A stretch of 64,000 nucleotides of DNA from Rhodanobacteraceae bacterium (GTDB lineage: Bacteria > Pseudomonadota > Gammaproteobacteria > Xanthomonadales > Rhodanobacteraceae). Position numbers and translations under genes: made by a program. Below, piece by piece: positions 25,804-34,222 of the stretch; the stretch's first letter is position 1, and every line of letters starts with the position of its first letter. The stretch spans positions 124,001-188,000 of the forward strand of contig JAEUPP010000069.1 of NCBI GenBank assembly GCA_016790075.1, written 5' to 3'. A model generated the notes under the pieces. That model saw only the letters and a program-made list of their open reading frames with translations. It did not search any database and was not told the origin of the DNA.

Positions 25804-27816
25804 TTACGGTGCGGGCGTAATGCCGATGGCGCTGAACAGCTTGGCGCTGTCATAGCGGCGGTCGCCGCGGATCACTGTGCGCACCTTGCGGATGTCCGCC
25901 ATGTTCAGGGTCGGGTCGCCGTCGACCAGGATCAGGTCGGCGACGTAACCGGGCGCCAAGCGGCCGTATTCCTTGTCGCGCTTCATGACCAACGCCGAAT
26001 CGTAGGTCGCCGTGCGCAGCGCGTCCTTGGGCGAAATGCCGGCAGCGACATAGAGCTCAAGCTCGCGCGGAATCTGCAGACCGCCGGAACCGTCGGTGCC
26101 AGCAACGATGCGCACGCCGCTGCGATGCAGCAGGCCTACGAAATCGATCATGCGCTGATAGCCGTCGCGATAGGCCGCTTCCTGGCCAGGTTTGATCGGC
26201 AGGCCGCCGCCGCCGGAACGGATGCCACGCTGCCAGGTCAGCGGCAGGCGCGTCATGATCGCGGCAAAACCCGGGCCGGGCAGGCCGGGCCGGCCCAGGA
26301 ACATGTCCTCGAACGTGCTCAGGGTTGGATCGATCACGATGTTGCGCTGCTTGAGCAGGGTCACAAAGTCGCGTACCGCCGGCGTGCCCAGATCAATACC
26401 CGCGCCGTACTCGCCGATAGCGGTGAAGCGCGCCGGTGTGCGCGTGTCCTGCACCTTGTCGTAAAGGAAGTTCAGCATCAGCATGTTGGCATGCTGTATC
26501 TCTTCGGCGCCGTTCTCGACGAACTGGCGCGCGGTCATGTAGGCGGGCACATGACCGCTGACGCGCAAGCCCTTTGCATGCGCCATGCGCGCGATCACCG
26601 GCATCAGCTCGGGCTTTATGGAACTGTAAATTTTAATTTGTTCATGACCGCTCGCGGCGTATTCGTCGACGATGCGTTGGGCATCGGCTTCATTGTCGGC
26701 CAGCGCCTTGGTCGGCCCGGCAAACGGCCCCGGGCCATCGATGATGCCGGCCTTGATGATGCGCGGTCCTATATCGCGCCCGGCTTCAATCGCTGCAATG
26801 CGCTCGGCCAGCACCGGCGGATTGTTGGCGAGGTCGCGTACTGTCGTAACACCTCCGGCGATGTCGAGCACACCGTCGGCCTGGCCGAAGAAATGCGCGT
26901 GCATGTCCCAGAGACCGGGCATCAGGAACTTGCCACCACCATCGAGTATTTCTGCATCGGCCGGTGTAGCCACCTCCGCCGCTTTGCCGCTCGCCGCGAT
27001 ACGGCCCTTGTCGACCAGCACGGCGGCGTCCTCCAGCACGACGCCCGTAGCGGGATCGAAGGCACGTACATTGCGAATCAGCAGTGGACGCTTGAGTGTT
27101 TCGGTCAGCGCCTTGGCACGCTGCTGCGCCTGCTGTTGCTGCTGCGCGTCCTGGGTCTTGCCCAACAGCGGCAGCACATCGGCATAACCTTCGCGGATCA
27201 GCGACGACCAGCTCGAATAATCCGCAAAAAAGCGCTGCTGCTCATCAAGCCAAAGATAGCCTGGCGTCAGATCAAGACCGTGAATCGCATACAGCGCGAC
27301 CTTCTTCTTGCCGGGCTTGCCCTTGACCTGCAGCTCGGTGAGTTTCTCAATACGCGCTTCGCCGGCCGGCAATATGGCCAGCCTCTGCTGCGGCGATTTG
27401 AGCAGGGCGCGAGCCAGCAGCACGCTTTCTTCGGGTGTGCCGTTGAGGCTCAGGTAGAACGCCGGCTGCTCGACACTACGCGTTTCGCTTTCCGATGCGT
27501 TCTTCCAGCTGACGCTATTCCCTTCACGGGTCAGCGTCTCGTCGACCGGGCCCTTGAAGTAGTCATTGCCCTTGTTCGTGGCCGCGCTCACCAGACCGTC
27601 GGCGGCGACATGGTATTCGGAATCAAGCTTGGGGCCACGACCCCGGTCGTTGAATTCGTAGTGCACACGAATGCTGCCGTCGTCGGCATAGCGCGCCTCG
27701 TGAAAACCCGCCTTGGCACCCATGGTTATGACGTCACTGCGTTCGACCTGTTCGGCCGCCGCGACGGCTGCACCGATGCCAAACAGCAGTGCGCCCAGCA
27801 AGAATCTGAGTCTCAT
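25804..27816 (-). CDS. Secreted amidohydrolase-family protein
   Basis: 670 residues from ATG 27816, which is preceded by GGGAGGA four bases away; the longer open frame upstream is not needed. A signal peptide (RLRFLLGALLFGIGAAVAAA) is followed by an extra ~250-residue N-terminal domain. The amidohydrolase barrel starts with LIRNVRAFDPATGVVLEDAA. Metal-site motifs are visible: GLWDMHAHFFGQ (HxH), a central GHVPAYMTARQFVENGAEE, then AGTDGSGG (catalytic Asp) and LAPGYVADLILVDGDP at the end. This is the imidazolonepropionase/prolidase-like subgroup often exported in this lineage; the substrate is unknown. A truncated copy of its HxH region lies at 5074-5247. It is not obviously in an operon. Confidence 0.88.
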   Translation of the reverse strand: MRLRFLLGALLFGIGAAVAAAEQVERSDVITMGAKAGFHEARYADDGSIRVHYEFNDRGRGPKLDSEYHVAADGLVSAATNKGNDYFKGPVDETLTREGNSVSWKNASESETRSVEQPAFYLSLNGTPEESVLLARALLKSPQQRLAILPAGEARIEKLTELQVKGKPGKKKVALYAIHGLDLTPGYLWLDEQQRFFADYSSWSSLIREGYADVLPLLGKTQDAQQQQQAQQRAKALTETLKRPLLIRNVRAFDPATGVVLEDAAVLVDKGRIAASGKAAEVATPADAEILDGGGKFLMPGLWDMHAHFFGQADGVLDIAGGVTTVRDLANNPPVLAERIAAIEAGRDIGPRIIKAGIIDGPGPFAGPTKALADNEADAQRIVDEYAASGHEQIKIYSSIKPELMPVIARMAHAKGLRVSGHVPAYMTARQFVENGAEEIQHANMLMLNFLYDKVQDTRTPARFTAIGEYGAGIDLGTPAVRDFVTLLKQRNIVIDPTLSTFEDMFLGRPGLPGPGFAAIMTRLPLTWQRGIRSGGGGLPIKPGQEAAYRDGYQRMIDFVGLLHRSGVRIVAGTDGSGGLQIPRELELYVAAGISPKDALRTATYDSALVMKRDKEYGRLAPGYVADLILVDGDPTLNMADIRKVRTVIRGDRRYDSAKLFSAIGITPAP

Positions 27817-27944
27817 CGCATCCTCCCGGTCAATTCCTTCAGTCTGAACCGGACAATCCTGCGCCAGCGCGTGCCGTAAGCTGGGTGGCCATGCGCCAGA
27901 AGGGCCGCCAGTTGCGGCGAACTGCGGCAAGCGGGTGGCATGCC

Positions 27945-28997
27945 TCAGCGCTCCGAATGGCCGGCCTCGTCGTATTCGCCGCGGGCAAACAGGCCTGGCC
28001 GTATCAGGTCGACGAAGGCACGCGCCTGTGTCGACAGGTATTTCCCTTTGCGCATGACAACGCCGTAGCTGCGTTGTGGAAAATACTGGCGCAGATTGCG
28101 CACGTGCAGCCGGGTCTTGTCATGCTCGGTCAGGCAGATGCCGGTCACGATGGAGATACCCAGCCCCATGGCGACATATTCCTTGATGACTTCCCAGCCG
28201 CCAACCTCGATCGCAACCCGATACGGCACGCGACGCTGCTGGAACACGAGATCGACCAGGCGATACGTGGTCAGGCGCTGCGGCGGCAGGATCAGGCCAT
28301 AGGGAGACAGATCCTCGAGCCGGATATCGGGCTTGTCGGCCAGAACATGGTCACGGGGCAGGATCAGCATGGGGTCGAACCATTGCACCGGCTCATACGA
28401 CAGGTCGTGGGGCACATCGAGCATGGAACCAAAGGCGAAATCGACCTGATCCTGACGCAGCAAGGCAAGCCCGTCCTTGCCGGTGACGTTGTAGAGCTGC
28501 AGGCGCACGCCCGGATGTTCCTCGCGGAACGCGCGGACCAACGGCGGCAGCAGGTATTGAATCGTTGACGAACCCGCCGCGATAAGCACTTCCCCGGCAT
28601 CGAGGCCCTGGAGCTTGCTGCGGAACTGCTGATCCAGCCCTTCCAGCCCTTCCACCAGCGGCCGGGCGAGCTCGTAGAGCATTTGCCCCTCGCGGGTCAG
28701 TACAAAACGTGGCCGAGCCCGCTCCAGCAGGCGCACGCCGAGCTCGGTTTCCAGCGCCGACAGCTGCAAGCTGATGGAGGCCTGGGACAGAAACAGCGCT
28801 TCACCGGCGCGTGCCAGCGTGCCGAACTTGACGACATGGCAGAACGCACGCAACTGCTTGACTCGGTTGCCTTTGTAGTAGAACCGGGGGGTGCTTTCCG
28901 GCACGTCACGCGGCTTGTTCTTGCGCCGGCCGTCCGGCCTGGCTGCAGCATTGCCACGCGATCGTTTCGAGTTCAAACGTTCGTTTGATGTCGTCAT
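27945..28997 (-). CDS. LysR-family regulator divergent from the glyoxylate shunt genes
   Basis: 350 residues from ATG 28997; the open frame continues upstream but overlaps the operator region, so the longer start is unlikely. A basic N-terminal extension (NSKRSRGNAAARPDGRRKN) precedes the LysR helix-turn-helix: VKQLRAFCHVVKFGTLARAG then EALFLSQASISLQLSALETE. The effector domain follows with GEVLIAAGSSTIQYLLPPLV and MGLGISIVTGICL. The ~40-residue tail before the HTH is unusual for LysR proteins. Position opposite aceB and aceA, as in related genomes, suggests it controls acetate/fatty-acid use through the glyoxylate cycle. The palindrome at 29020-29034 is a plausible binding site. Confidence 0.85.
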   Translation of the reverse strand: MTTSNERLNSKRSRGNAAARPDGRRKNKPRDVPESTPRFYYKGNRVKQLRAFCHVVKFGTLARAGEALFLSQASISLQLSALETELGVRLLERARPRFVLTREGQMLYELARPLVEGLEGLDQQFRSKLQGLDAGEVLIAAGSSTIQYLLPPLVRAFREEHPGVRLQLYNVTGKDGLALLRQDQVDFAFGSMLDVPHDLSYEPVQWFDPMLILPRDHVLADKPDIRLEDLSPYGLILPPQRLTTYRLVDLVFQQRRVPYRVAIEVGGWEVIKEYVAMGLGISIVTGICLTEHDKTRLHVRNLRQYFPQRSYGVVMRKGKYLSTQARAFVDLIRPGLFARGEYDEAGHSER

Positions 28998-28998
28998 G

Positions 28999-29049
28999 AT
29001 TTCAATCACTTGGACGTTATTTAACAGTGTTAAAGAAATGAATTGAAAT
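28999..29049. promoter_or_regulatory. Nested palindromic operator in the LysR-aceB intergenic region
   Basis: A perfect 15-bp palindrome TTTAACAGTGTTAAA lies at 29020-29034 and contains the T-N11-A spacing typical of LysR sites. It is flanked by an almost concentric pair ATTTCAAT (28999-29006) and ATTGAAAT (29042-29049). The site is AT-rich in a GC-rich genome and sits between the two divergent starts. Binding by the adjacent LysR protein is inferred. Confidence 0.6.
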
Positions 29050-29120
29050 GTTTGGTTTGTCAAATGCTGCACTGCACGCATAGGCTCAGGGCCCATGTAA
29101 CGGGTCGGACGGAGAGGGCG

Positions 29121-30719
29121 ATGGCAGTGGCGGCAGATCAGTTCCATGCGGCGCCGGTCGAAATCCGGGCGGCGCTCAAACCCGGTTACGAGCAGATACT
29201 GACGCCGTCCGCATTGAGCTTTCTCGCTGCACTGCAGCGTCGTTTTAACGCGCGCCGTTGTGAGCTGCTGGGCGCGCGCCAGGCGCGCCAGGCGCGATTC
29301 GATTCGGGAGAACTGCCGGACTTCCTGCCGGAGACCCGCGGGATCCGCGAATCGGACTGGACCGTTGCCCCGATTCCCGCCGCGCTACGTGACCGCCGGG
29401 TCGAAATCACCGGGCCGGTCGAACGCAAGATGATCATCAATGCGCTCAACTCCGGCGCAAAAGTGTTCATGGCTGACTTCGAGGACTCTTCGGCCCCCAC
29501 CTGGGAGGCGATGCTCGATGGCCAGATCAATCTGCGCGACGCGGTCTCCGGGTCTATCGACTATCGCGCAGCGGATGGCCGGGAATATCGTCTCAAGCCT
29601 GAAACCGCCGTCCTCATCGTGCGTCCGCGCGGCTGGCATCTGCCTGAAAAACATGTGCGTGTCGACGGCGAAGACATGTCCGGCGCGTTGTTCGACTTCG
29701 GCCTCTACGCGTTCCACAACGCGCGCGCCCTGCAGGGCCGCGACCGTGGCCCCTATTTCTATCTGCCCAAGTTGGAAAGCCATCGCGAGGCTGCACTCTG
29801 GGACGAGGTCATGGCGTTCACGGAGGCCGAGCTGCACTTGCCGGCCGGCTGCATGAAAGCAACCGTGCTGATCGAAACGCTGCCAGCCGTGTTCGAGATG
29901 CATGAGATCCTGCACGCGCTCAGAAGCCGCGTTGTCGGCCTGAATTGCGGTCGCTGGGATTATATTTTTTCCTATATCAAGACCTTCCGTGCGCACCGCA
30001 GCCATATCCTGCCGGAACGCAGCCAGGTCAGCATGAGCGTGCCTTTTCTGAAGGCCTATTCGGAACTTCTGATTCAGACCTGCCATCGCCGTGGCGCTTT
30101 CGCGATGGGCGGCATGGCGGCGCAGATTCCGATTTCCGGCGATGCACAAGCCAACGAAAACGCGCTGGCGCGTGTTCGCGCCGACAAGCAACGCGAAGCG
30201 CGCGCTGGCCATGATGGCACCTGGGTAGCCCATCCGGGGCTGATTCCTGTCGCACTGGCAGAATTCGATGCGGCCATGCCGGCACCTAACCAGCTGGACC
30301 GGCTACGCGACGACGTCAGGGTGAGTCGGGACGACCTGATCCTTGCGCCACCAGGCACGATAAGCCGCGCTGGCTTCCTCAACAATATCGATGTCTGCGT
30401 GCGCTATCTCGCCGCCTGGCTGGACGGCCTGGGCTGCGTGCCCATCCACCATCTGATGGAAGACGCCGCGACAGCCGAGATTTCACGCGCACAGCTCTGG
30501 CATTGGCTACACCATGAAGGCCTGAAACTCGATGACGGCACGCCGCTGGACTTCGCGCTGTTTGATGGCGCTATCCAGACCATTGCCGAGCGCCTGCCGA
30601 AATCCGGCCTGCCAGGACAGGACCGCGTGCCACAGGCCGCCTGGATGCTGGCCGAACTGACTCACGCACGGCAGCTCGCCGACTTTCTGACGCTGCCAGC
30701 CTATGCGCTGCTGCCCTGA
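29121..30719 (+). CDS. aceB: Malate synthase A
   Basis: 532 residues from ATG 29121 with GGAGAGG just upstream, the usual length for malate synthase A. It condenses glyoxylate with acetyl-CoA to malate in the cytoplasm, the second step of the glyoxylate shunt. Family blocks are clear: KVFMADFEDSSAPTWEAML, RPRGWHLPEKHVRVDGE, GLNCGRWDYIFSYIKTF, AAQIPISGDAQANENALARV and DGTWVAHPGLIPVA. It is followed 48 bases later by aceA on the same strand, so the pair is probably one transcript, and it is divergent from the LysR gene with a palindrome between them. Confidence 0.97.
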   Translation: MAVAADQFHAAPVEIRAALKPGYEQILTPSALSFLAALQRRFNARRCELLGARQARQARFDSGELPDFLPETRGIRESDWTVAPIPAALRDRRVEITGPVERKMIINALNSGAKVFMADFEDSSAPTWEAMLDGQINLRDAVSGSIDYRAADGREYRLKPETAVLIVRPRGWHLPEKHVRVDGEDMSGALFDFGLYAFHNARALQGRDRGPYFYLPKLESHREAALWDEVMAFTEAELHLPAGCMKATVLIETLPAVFEMHEILHALRSRVVGLNCGRWDYIFSYIKTFRAHRSHILPERSQVSMSVPFLKAYSELLIQTCHRRGAFAMGGMAAQIPISGDAQANENALARVRADKQREARAGHDGTWVAHPGLIPVALAEFDAAMPAPNQLDRLRDDVRVSRDDLILAPPGTISRAGFLNNIDVCVRYLAAWLDGLGCVPIHHLMEDAATAEISRAQLWHWLHHEGLKLDDGTPLDFALFDGAIQTIAERLPKSGLPGQDRVPQAAWMLAELTHARQLADFLTLPAYALLP

Positions 30720-30767
30720 TCTCGAATTTGTACCTCCCTCGCAACACCAACAGCAAGGTTGATGACC

Positions 30768-32066
30768 ATGAAGAGCACTTTTGCGACCGCCGAGCAGCTG
30801 CAGCAGGACTGGCAGAACAATCCACGCTGGGCCGGCGTCACGCGCAACTATGGCGCTGCCGATGTGGTGCGCCTGCGCGGCTCGGTACCCATCGAGCATT
30901 CACTCGCTCGCCTCGGCGCGGAAAAGCTCTGGAGCCACCTGCACCGGGAGCCTTTCGTCAATGCGCTAGGTGCACTGACCGGCAACCAGGCCATGCAGCA
31001 GGTCAAGGCCGGACTCAAGGCGATTTATCTGTCCGGTTGGCAGGTGGCGGCAGACGCCAACCTCGCCGGTGAGATGTATCCGGATCAGTCGCTGTATCCC
31101 GCAAACTCCGTACCGCAGGTCGTCAAGCGCATCAACAGCACCTTGTTGCGCGCCGACCAGCTGCATCACGCCGAAGGCAAGAACGAGATCGACTGGCTGC
31201 AGCCTATCGTGGCTGACGCCGAAGCCGGCTTCGGCGGCGTGCTCAACGCCTTCGAGCTCATGAAGGCGATGATCGAAGCCGGGGCCGCCGGAGTGCACTT
31301 CGAAGACCAGCTGGCCAGCGTCAAAAAATGCGGCCACATGGGTGGCAAGGTACTCGTGCCGACACGCGAGGCGATCGAGAAACTCAGCGCAGCGCGCCTT
31401 GCGGCCGATGTCATGGGTGTGCCAACTATCCTCGTCGCTCGCACCGATGCAGAAGCCGCCGACCTTCTCACTTCCGACATCGACGACAACGACAAGCCAT
31501 TTTGCACCGGTGAGCGCACCGTGGAGGGCTTTTTCAAGACGCGCCCGGGCATCGATCAGGCCATCAGCCGCGGCTTGGCCTACGCACCCTATGCGGACCT
31601 GGTCTGGTGCGAAACCGGCAAGCCCGACCTGGCTTTCGCGAAGAAATTTGCGCAAGCCATCCATGCGAAATACCCGGGCAAACTGCTGGCCTACAACTGC
31701 AGCCCCAGCTTCAACTGGAAAAAGAATCTCGACGACGCGACGATTGCCAAGTTCCAAAAAGAAATTGCGAGCTATGGATACAAGTTCCAATTCATCACTT
31801 TGGCCGGTTTCCACTCACTGAACTACTCGATGTTCAATCTGGCCTACGGCTATGCACGCCACCAGATGAGTGCCTTCGTGGAACTGCAGGAAGCCGAGTT
31901 TGCCGCAGCCGATCGCGGCTTCACCGCGGTCAAGCACCAACGCGAAGTCGGCACCGGTTACTTCGATGCGGTCACGCAGACTATCCAGAATGGCCAGTCA
32001 TCGACCACGGCGCTCAAGGGCTCCACCGAGGAAGAGCAGTTTCACGGTAACCGCCACGCCGCCTGA
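30768..32066 (+). CDS. aceA: Isocitrate lyase
   Basis: 432 residues. ATG 30768 is preferred because AAGG lies nine bases upstream; ATG 30762 is only three bases from it. The enzyme splits isocitrate into succinate and glyoxylate, the first step of the glyoxylate shunt. The active-site loop [17 protein letters not shown] is at ~186-202. Other conserved blocks include [43 protein letters not shown] and [15 protein letters not shown]. The short Mg-binding core length fits the E. coli type. It is co-oriented with aceB and ends before a GC-rich hairpin. Confidence 0.97.
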   Translation: MKSTFATAEQLQQDWQNNPRWAGVTRNYGAADVVRLRGSVPIEHSLARLGAEKLWSHLHREPFVNALGALTGNQAMQQVKAGLKAIYLSGWQVAADANLAGEMYPDQSLYPANSVPQVVKRINSTLLRADQLHHAEGKNEIDWLQPIVADAEAGFGGVLNAFELMKAMIEAGAAGVHFEDQLASVKKCGHMGGKVLVPTREAIEKLSAARLAADVMGVPTILVARTDAEAADLLTSDIDDNDKPFCTGERTVEGFFKTRPGIDQAISRGLAYAPYADLVWCETGKPDLAFAKKFAQAIHAKYPGKLLAYNCSPSFNWKKNLDDATIAKFQKEIASYGYKFQFITLAGFHSLNYSMFNLAYGYARHQMSAFVELQEAEFAAADRGFTAVKHQREVGTGYFDAVTQTIQNGQSSTTALKGSTEEEQFHGNRHAA

Positions 32067-32074
32067 ACGGGCGC

Positions 32075-32097
32075 AGGGCGCTGAACACTGGCGCCCT
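32075..32097 (+). terminator. Hairpin after aceA (possible terminator)
   Basis: Perfect 7-bp arms AGGGCGC and GCGCCCT with a 9-base loop, eight bases past the aceA stop. No T tract follows, so an intrinsic terminator is uncertain; it may be an mRNA 3' end stabiliser. Confidence 0.4.
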
Positions 32098-32306
32098 AGG
32101 CTGAAATCTGCACCGCAGTATGTAGACGCAGACCAGGCTCGCATTGCCCGCTCCCATGCGGATCTCCTGGGGAGGAGATAAGTGCGCCGGATCCGGCCGC
32201 TGCGCCGGGTCCGGCCGTACTTGGCGGTACGGTTTTTGGCAGTGGCATGACCCCAGATAACACGCCGTAAACCCGGCCCTGCACCGGGTCGGCTACAATC
32301 GGCCCC

Positions 32307-32921
32307 ATGACCAATATCGTGAAATTCAAGGTGCGTGGCCCGCGCGCCTACCTGCGGGAAGCCCAGGAGCAGCGTATCCCCGTACGGGTCAAGCGCGAAG
32401 GCATAGACCCAAGTTGGGTTCACGGCATGATCGTGGATGTTTCCGCCGAATTCGTGCTGATTGCGGAGATTTCCGATTCCATGCGCTACGACGGTTTTCT
32501 TGTCATTGCGCTGGGCGACGTCAGCCACGCCGAAGAAGACCCCTCGCGCGAATTCGTCGAAAAGGCGCTGGTGCTCAACCAGGAAACCCTGAATGCACCG
32601 GGCTGCTTTCCGCTGGACAACTGGGCCAGCATCGCTCGCGCCGCAGCCGGGCTCGCTCCGGTCATCTCCATCAACATGCTGGACGAAGAATCCGGCGAAG
32701 CCAGCTACATCGGCAAACTCGAAAGTGCAGGCCCTGAGGTGCTGACCCTGCGCGAGATCGACCCCAACGCGCGCTGGTATCCGGACGCGGGCGATTACGA
32801 GTACAGCGACATCGGTTCCATCGGGTTTGGCACGTCCTACATGCATACGCTGTATCGCGTAGCCGGCGAACCCAGCGGCCCGCCGCAGGAGCCGCGCCTG
32901 CACAGCACCGATCCACGCTGA
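32307..32921 (+). CDS. Conserved-looking hypothetical protein
   Basis: 204 residues starting MTNIVKFKVRGPRAYLREAQ. Soluble and acidic, with no signal peptide. Segments such as WVHGMIVDVSAEFVLIAEIS and YDGFLVIALGDVSHAE look like a small beta-barrel (Sm- or PilZ-like) fold, but this is only a guess. I do not recognise a family. There is no Shine-Dalgarno; TACAAT at 32294-32299 lies so close to the ATG that a leaderless transcript is possible. It is followed nine bases later by the DUF971 gene, so the two may form an operon. Confidence 0.75.
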   Translation: MTNIVKFKVRGPRAYLREAQEQRIPVRVKREGIDPSWVHGMIVDVSAEFVLIAEISDSMRYDGFLVIALGDVSHAEEDPSREFVEKALVLNQETLNAPGCFPLDNWASIARAAAGLAPVISINMLDEESGEASYIGKLESAGPEVLTLREIDPNARWYPDAGDYEYSDIGSIGFGTSYMHTLYRVAGEPSGPPQEPRLHSTDPR

Positions 32922-32930
32922 GGCAAGTAC

Positions 32931-33287
32931 ATGAGCGCCGCGCCGCGCCCTACCGGCATCACCTTGCATCGTGCCTCACATCTGCTTGAGGTCGGTTTCG
33001 ATTCGGGCGAGGTGTTCCGGCTGCCCTGCGAATACCTGCGTACGCATTCGCCCAGCGCCGAAGTGCAAGGCCATGGTCCGGGACAGCGCGTGCTGGTGCC
33101 GGGTAAACGCCATGTCAATATCGACGCGATTGAGCCCGTGGGCCACTACGCCGTACTGCTGCGCTTCGACGACGGCCACCAGACCGGCATTTTTTCCTGG
33201 AGCGTGCTGCATGAGCTGGGCCGCAACCAGGAAGCAAACTGGGCAGCTTATCTCGCTGCGCTGGAGCAGGCCGGCCTGCAGCGTTAG
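32931..33287 (+). CDS. DUF971 family protein
   Basis: 118 residues matching the DUF971 fold (gamma-butyrobetaine hydroxylase-like N-terminal domain): LEVGFDSGEVFRLPCEYLRT near the N-terminus, VNIDAIEPVGHYAVLLRFDD in the middle, and HQTGIFSWSVLHELG at the end. The conserved ring of DG-H-TGIFSW is present. The family is small, often near ubiE or heme/quinone and iron-sulfur genes, with a suggested iron-sulfur or metal link but no settled function. It lies between the unknown 32307 gene and ubiE, all on the plus strand. Confidence 0.9.
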   Translation: MSAAPRPTGITLHRASHLLEVGFDSGEVFRLPCEYLRTHSPSAEVQGHGPGQRVLVPGKRHVNIDAIEPVGHYAVLLRFDDGHQTGIFSWSVLHELGRNQEANWAAYLAALEQAGLQR

Positions 33288-33374
33288 CCCAGCCAGACCT
33301 ACAGAGGCGGTGACGCGCGACATCCCGCCGCATGCGTGATACTTGCGGTCCGCCTGCGCTAGCATCAGCGCCCT

Positions 33375-34124
33375 ATGAGCGATCAGCCCACCACGCATTT
33401 TGGCTACCGCGACGTGCCTGTCGCGGAGAAGCAGAAACTCGTCGGCCACGTGTTTACGTCCGTGGCCGAGAATTACGACCTCATGAACGACCTCATGTCG
33501 TTCGGCATCCACCGGCTCTGGAAACGGCATTTTGTCGCCAGCAGCGGACTGCGCCGCGGTGATCGCGTGCTCGATCTCGCCGGTGGCACCGGTGATATCG
33601 CCGCGCTGATGCGGCCGGAGGTCGGCGACGAAGGTGAAATCGTCATCGGCGACATCAACAACGCGATGTTGCGCGTGGGCCGCGACCGCCTGACCGATCG
33701 CGGCTTCGTGCAGGGCCTGCGGTATGCGCAGCTCAACGCCGAAGCACTGCCGTTCCCCGACCGCAGTTTCGACGCCGTCACCATAGCGTTCGGCTTGCGC
33801 AACGTCACCGACAAGCAGCGCGCGCTGGAGGAAATGCATCGCGTGCTCAGGATCGGCGGCCGCGCGCTGATCCTGGAGTTCTCAGTTGTGCGCCAGGACT
33901 GGTTAAAGCCGCTGTATGACTTTCACTCCTTCCAGGTCTTGCCAAGACTCGGCCGGCTGTTCGCGCAGGATTCCGACAGCTATCGCTATCTTGCTGAATC
34001 GATCCGCAAGCATCCCAACCAGGAAACACTGCGCGGCATGCTGCAACAAGCTGGTTTTGCCAACGTGACTGTACGAAATCTGAGTGCGGGCATCGTCGCC
34101 ATCCATCGCGGCTACCGGGTATAG
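33375..34124 (+). CDS. ubiE: Ubiquinone/menaquinone biosynthesis C-methyltransferase UbiE
   Basis: 249 residues, normal for UbiE. It methylates demethylmenaquinone and 2-methoxy-6-polyprenyl-benzoquinol with S-adenosylmethionine. Family signatures: [20 protein letters not shown] at ~25-44, the SAM-binding [51 protein letters not shown] and [17 protein letters not shown]. In gammaproteobacteria it serves aerobic respiration by making ubiquinone. It lies downstream of DUF971 and upstream of the aminopeptidase on the same strand. Confidence 0.97.
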   Translation: MSDQPTTHFGYRDVPVAEKQKLVGHVFTSVAENYDLMNDLMSFGIHRLWKRHFVASSGLRRGDRVLDLAGGTGDIAALMRPEVGDEGEIVIGDINNAMLRVGRDRLTDRGFVQGLRYAQLNAEALPFPDRSFDAVTIAFGLRNVTDKQRALEEMHRVLRIGGRALILEFSVVRQDWLKPLYDFHSFQVLPRLGRLFAQDSDSYRYLAESIRKHPNQETLRGMLQQAGFANVTVRNLSAGIVAIHRGYRV

Positions 34125-34222
34125 CCGCGACGCACAACACGCCGCCACTGCCTGACTTCTGCAACTGGCAGTCCGCGCCGGCGATGGCATACTCGGGCTT
34201 TCTGCCTATCGCTTGGTCCGTC

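Noticed and set aside
26125-27879. A 584-codon plus-strand frame over the amidohydrolase
   Set aside because: Antisense to a gene with intact metal-site motifs.
32190-32260. Near-duplicate GTGCGCCGGATCCGG / TGCGCCGGGTCCGG stretch before the 32307 gene
   Set aside because: A single short tandem duplication; no further copies seen and no function apparent.
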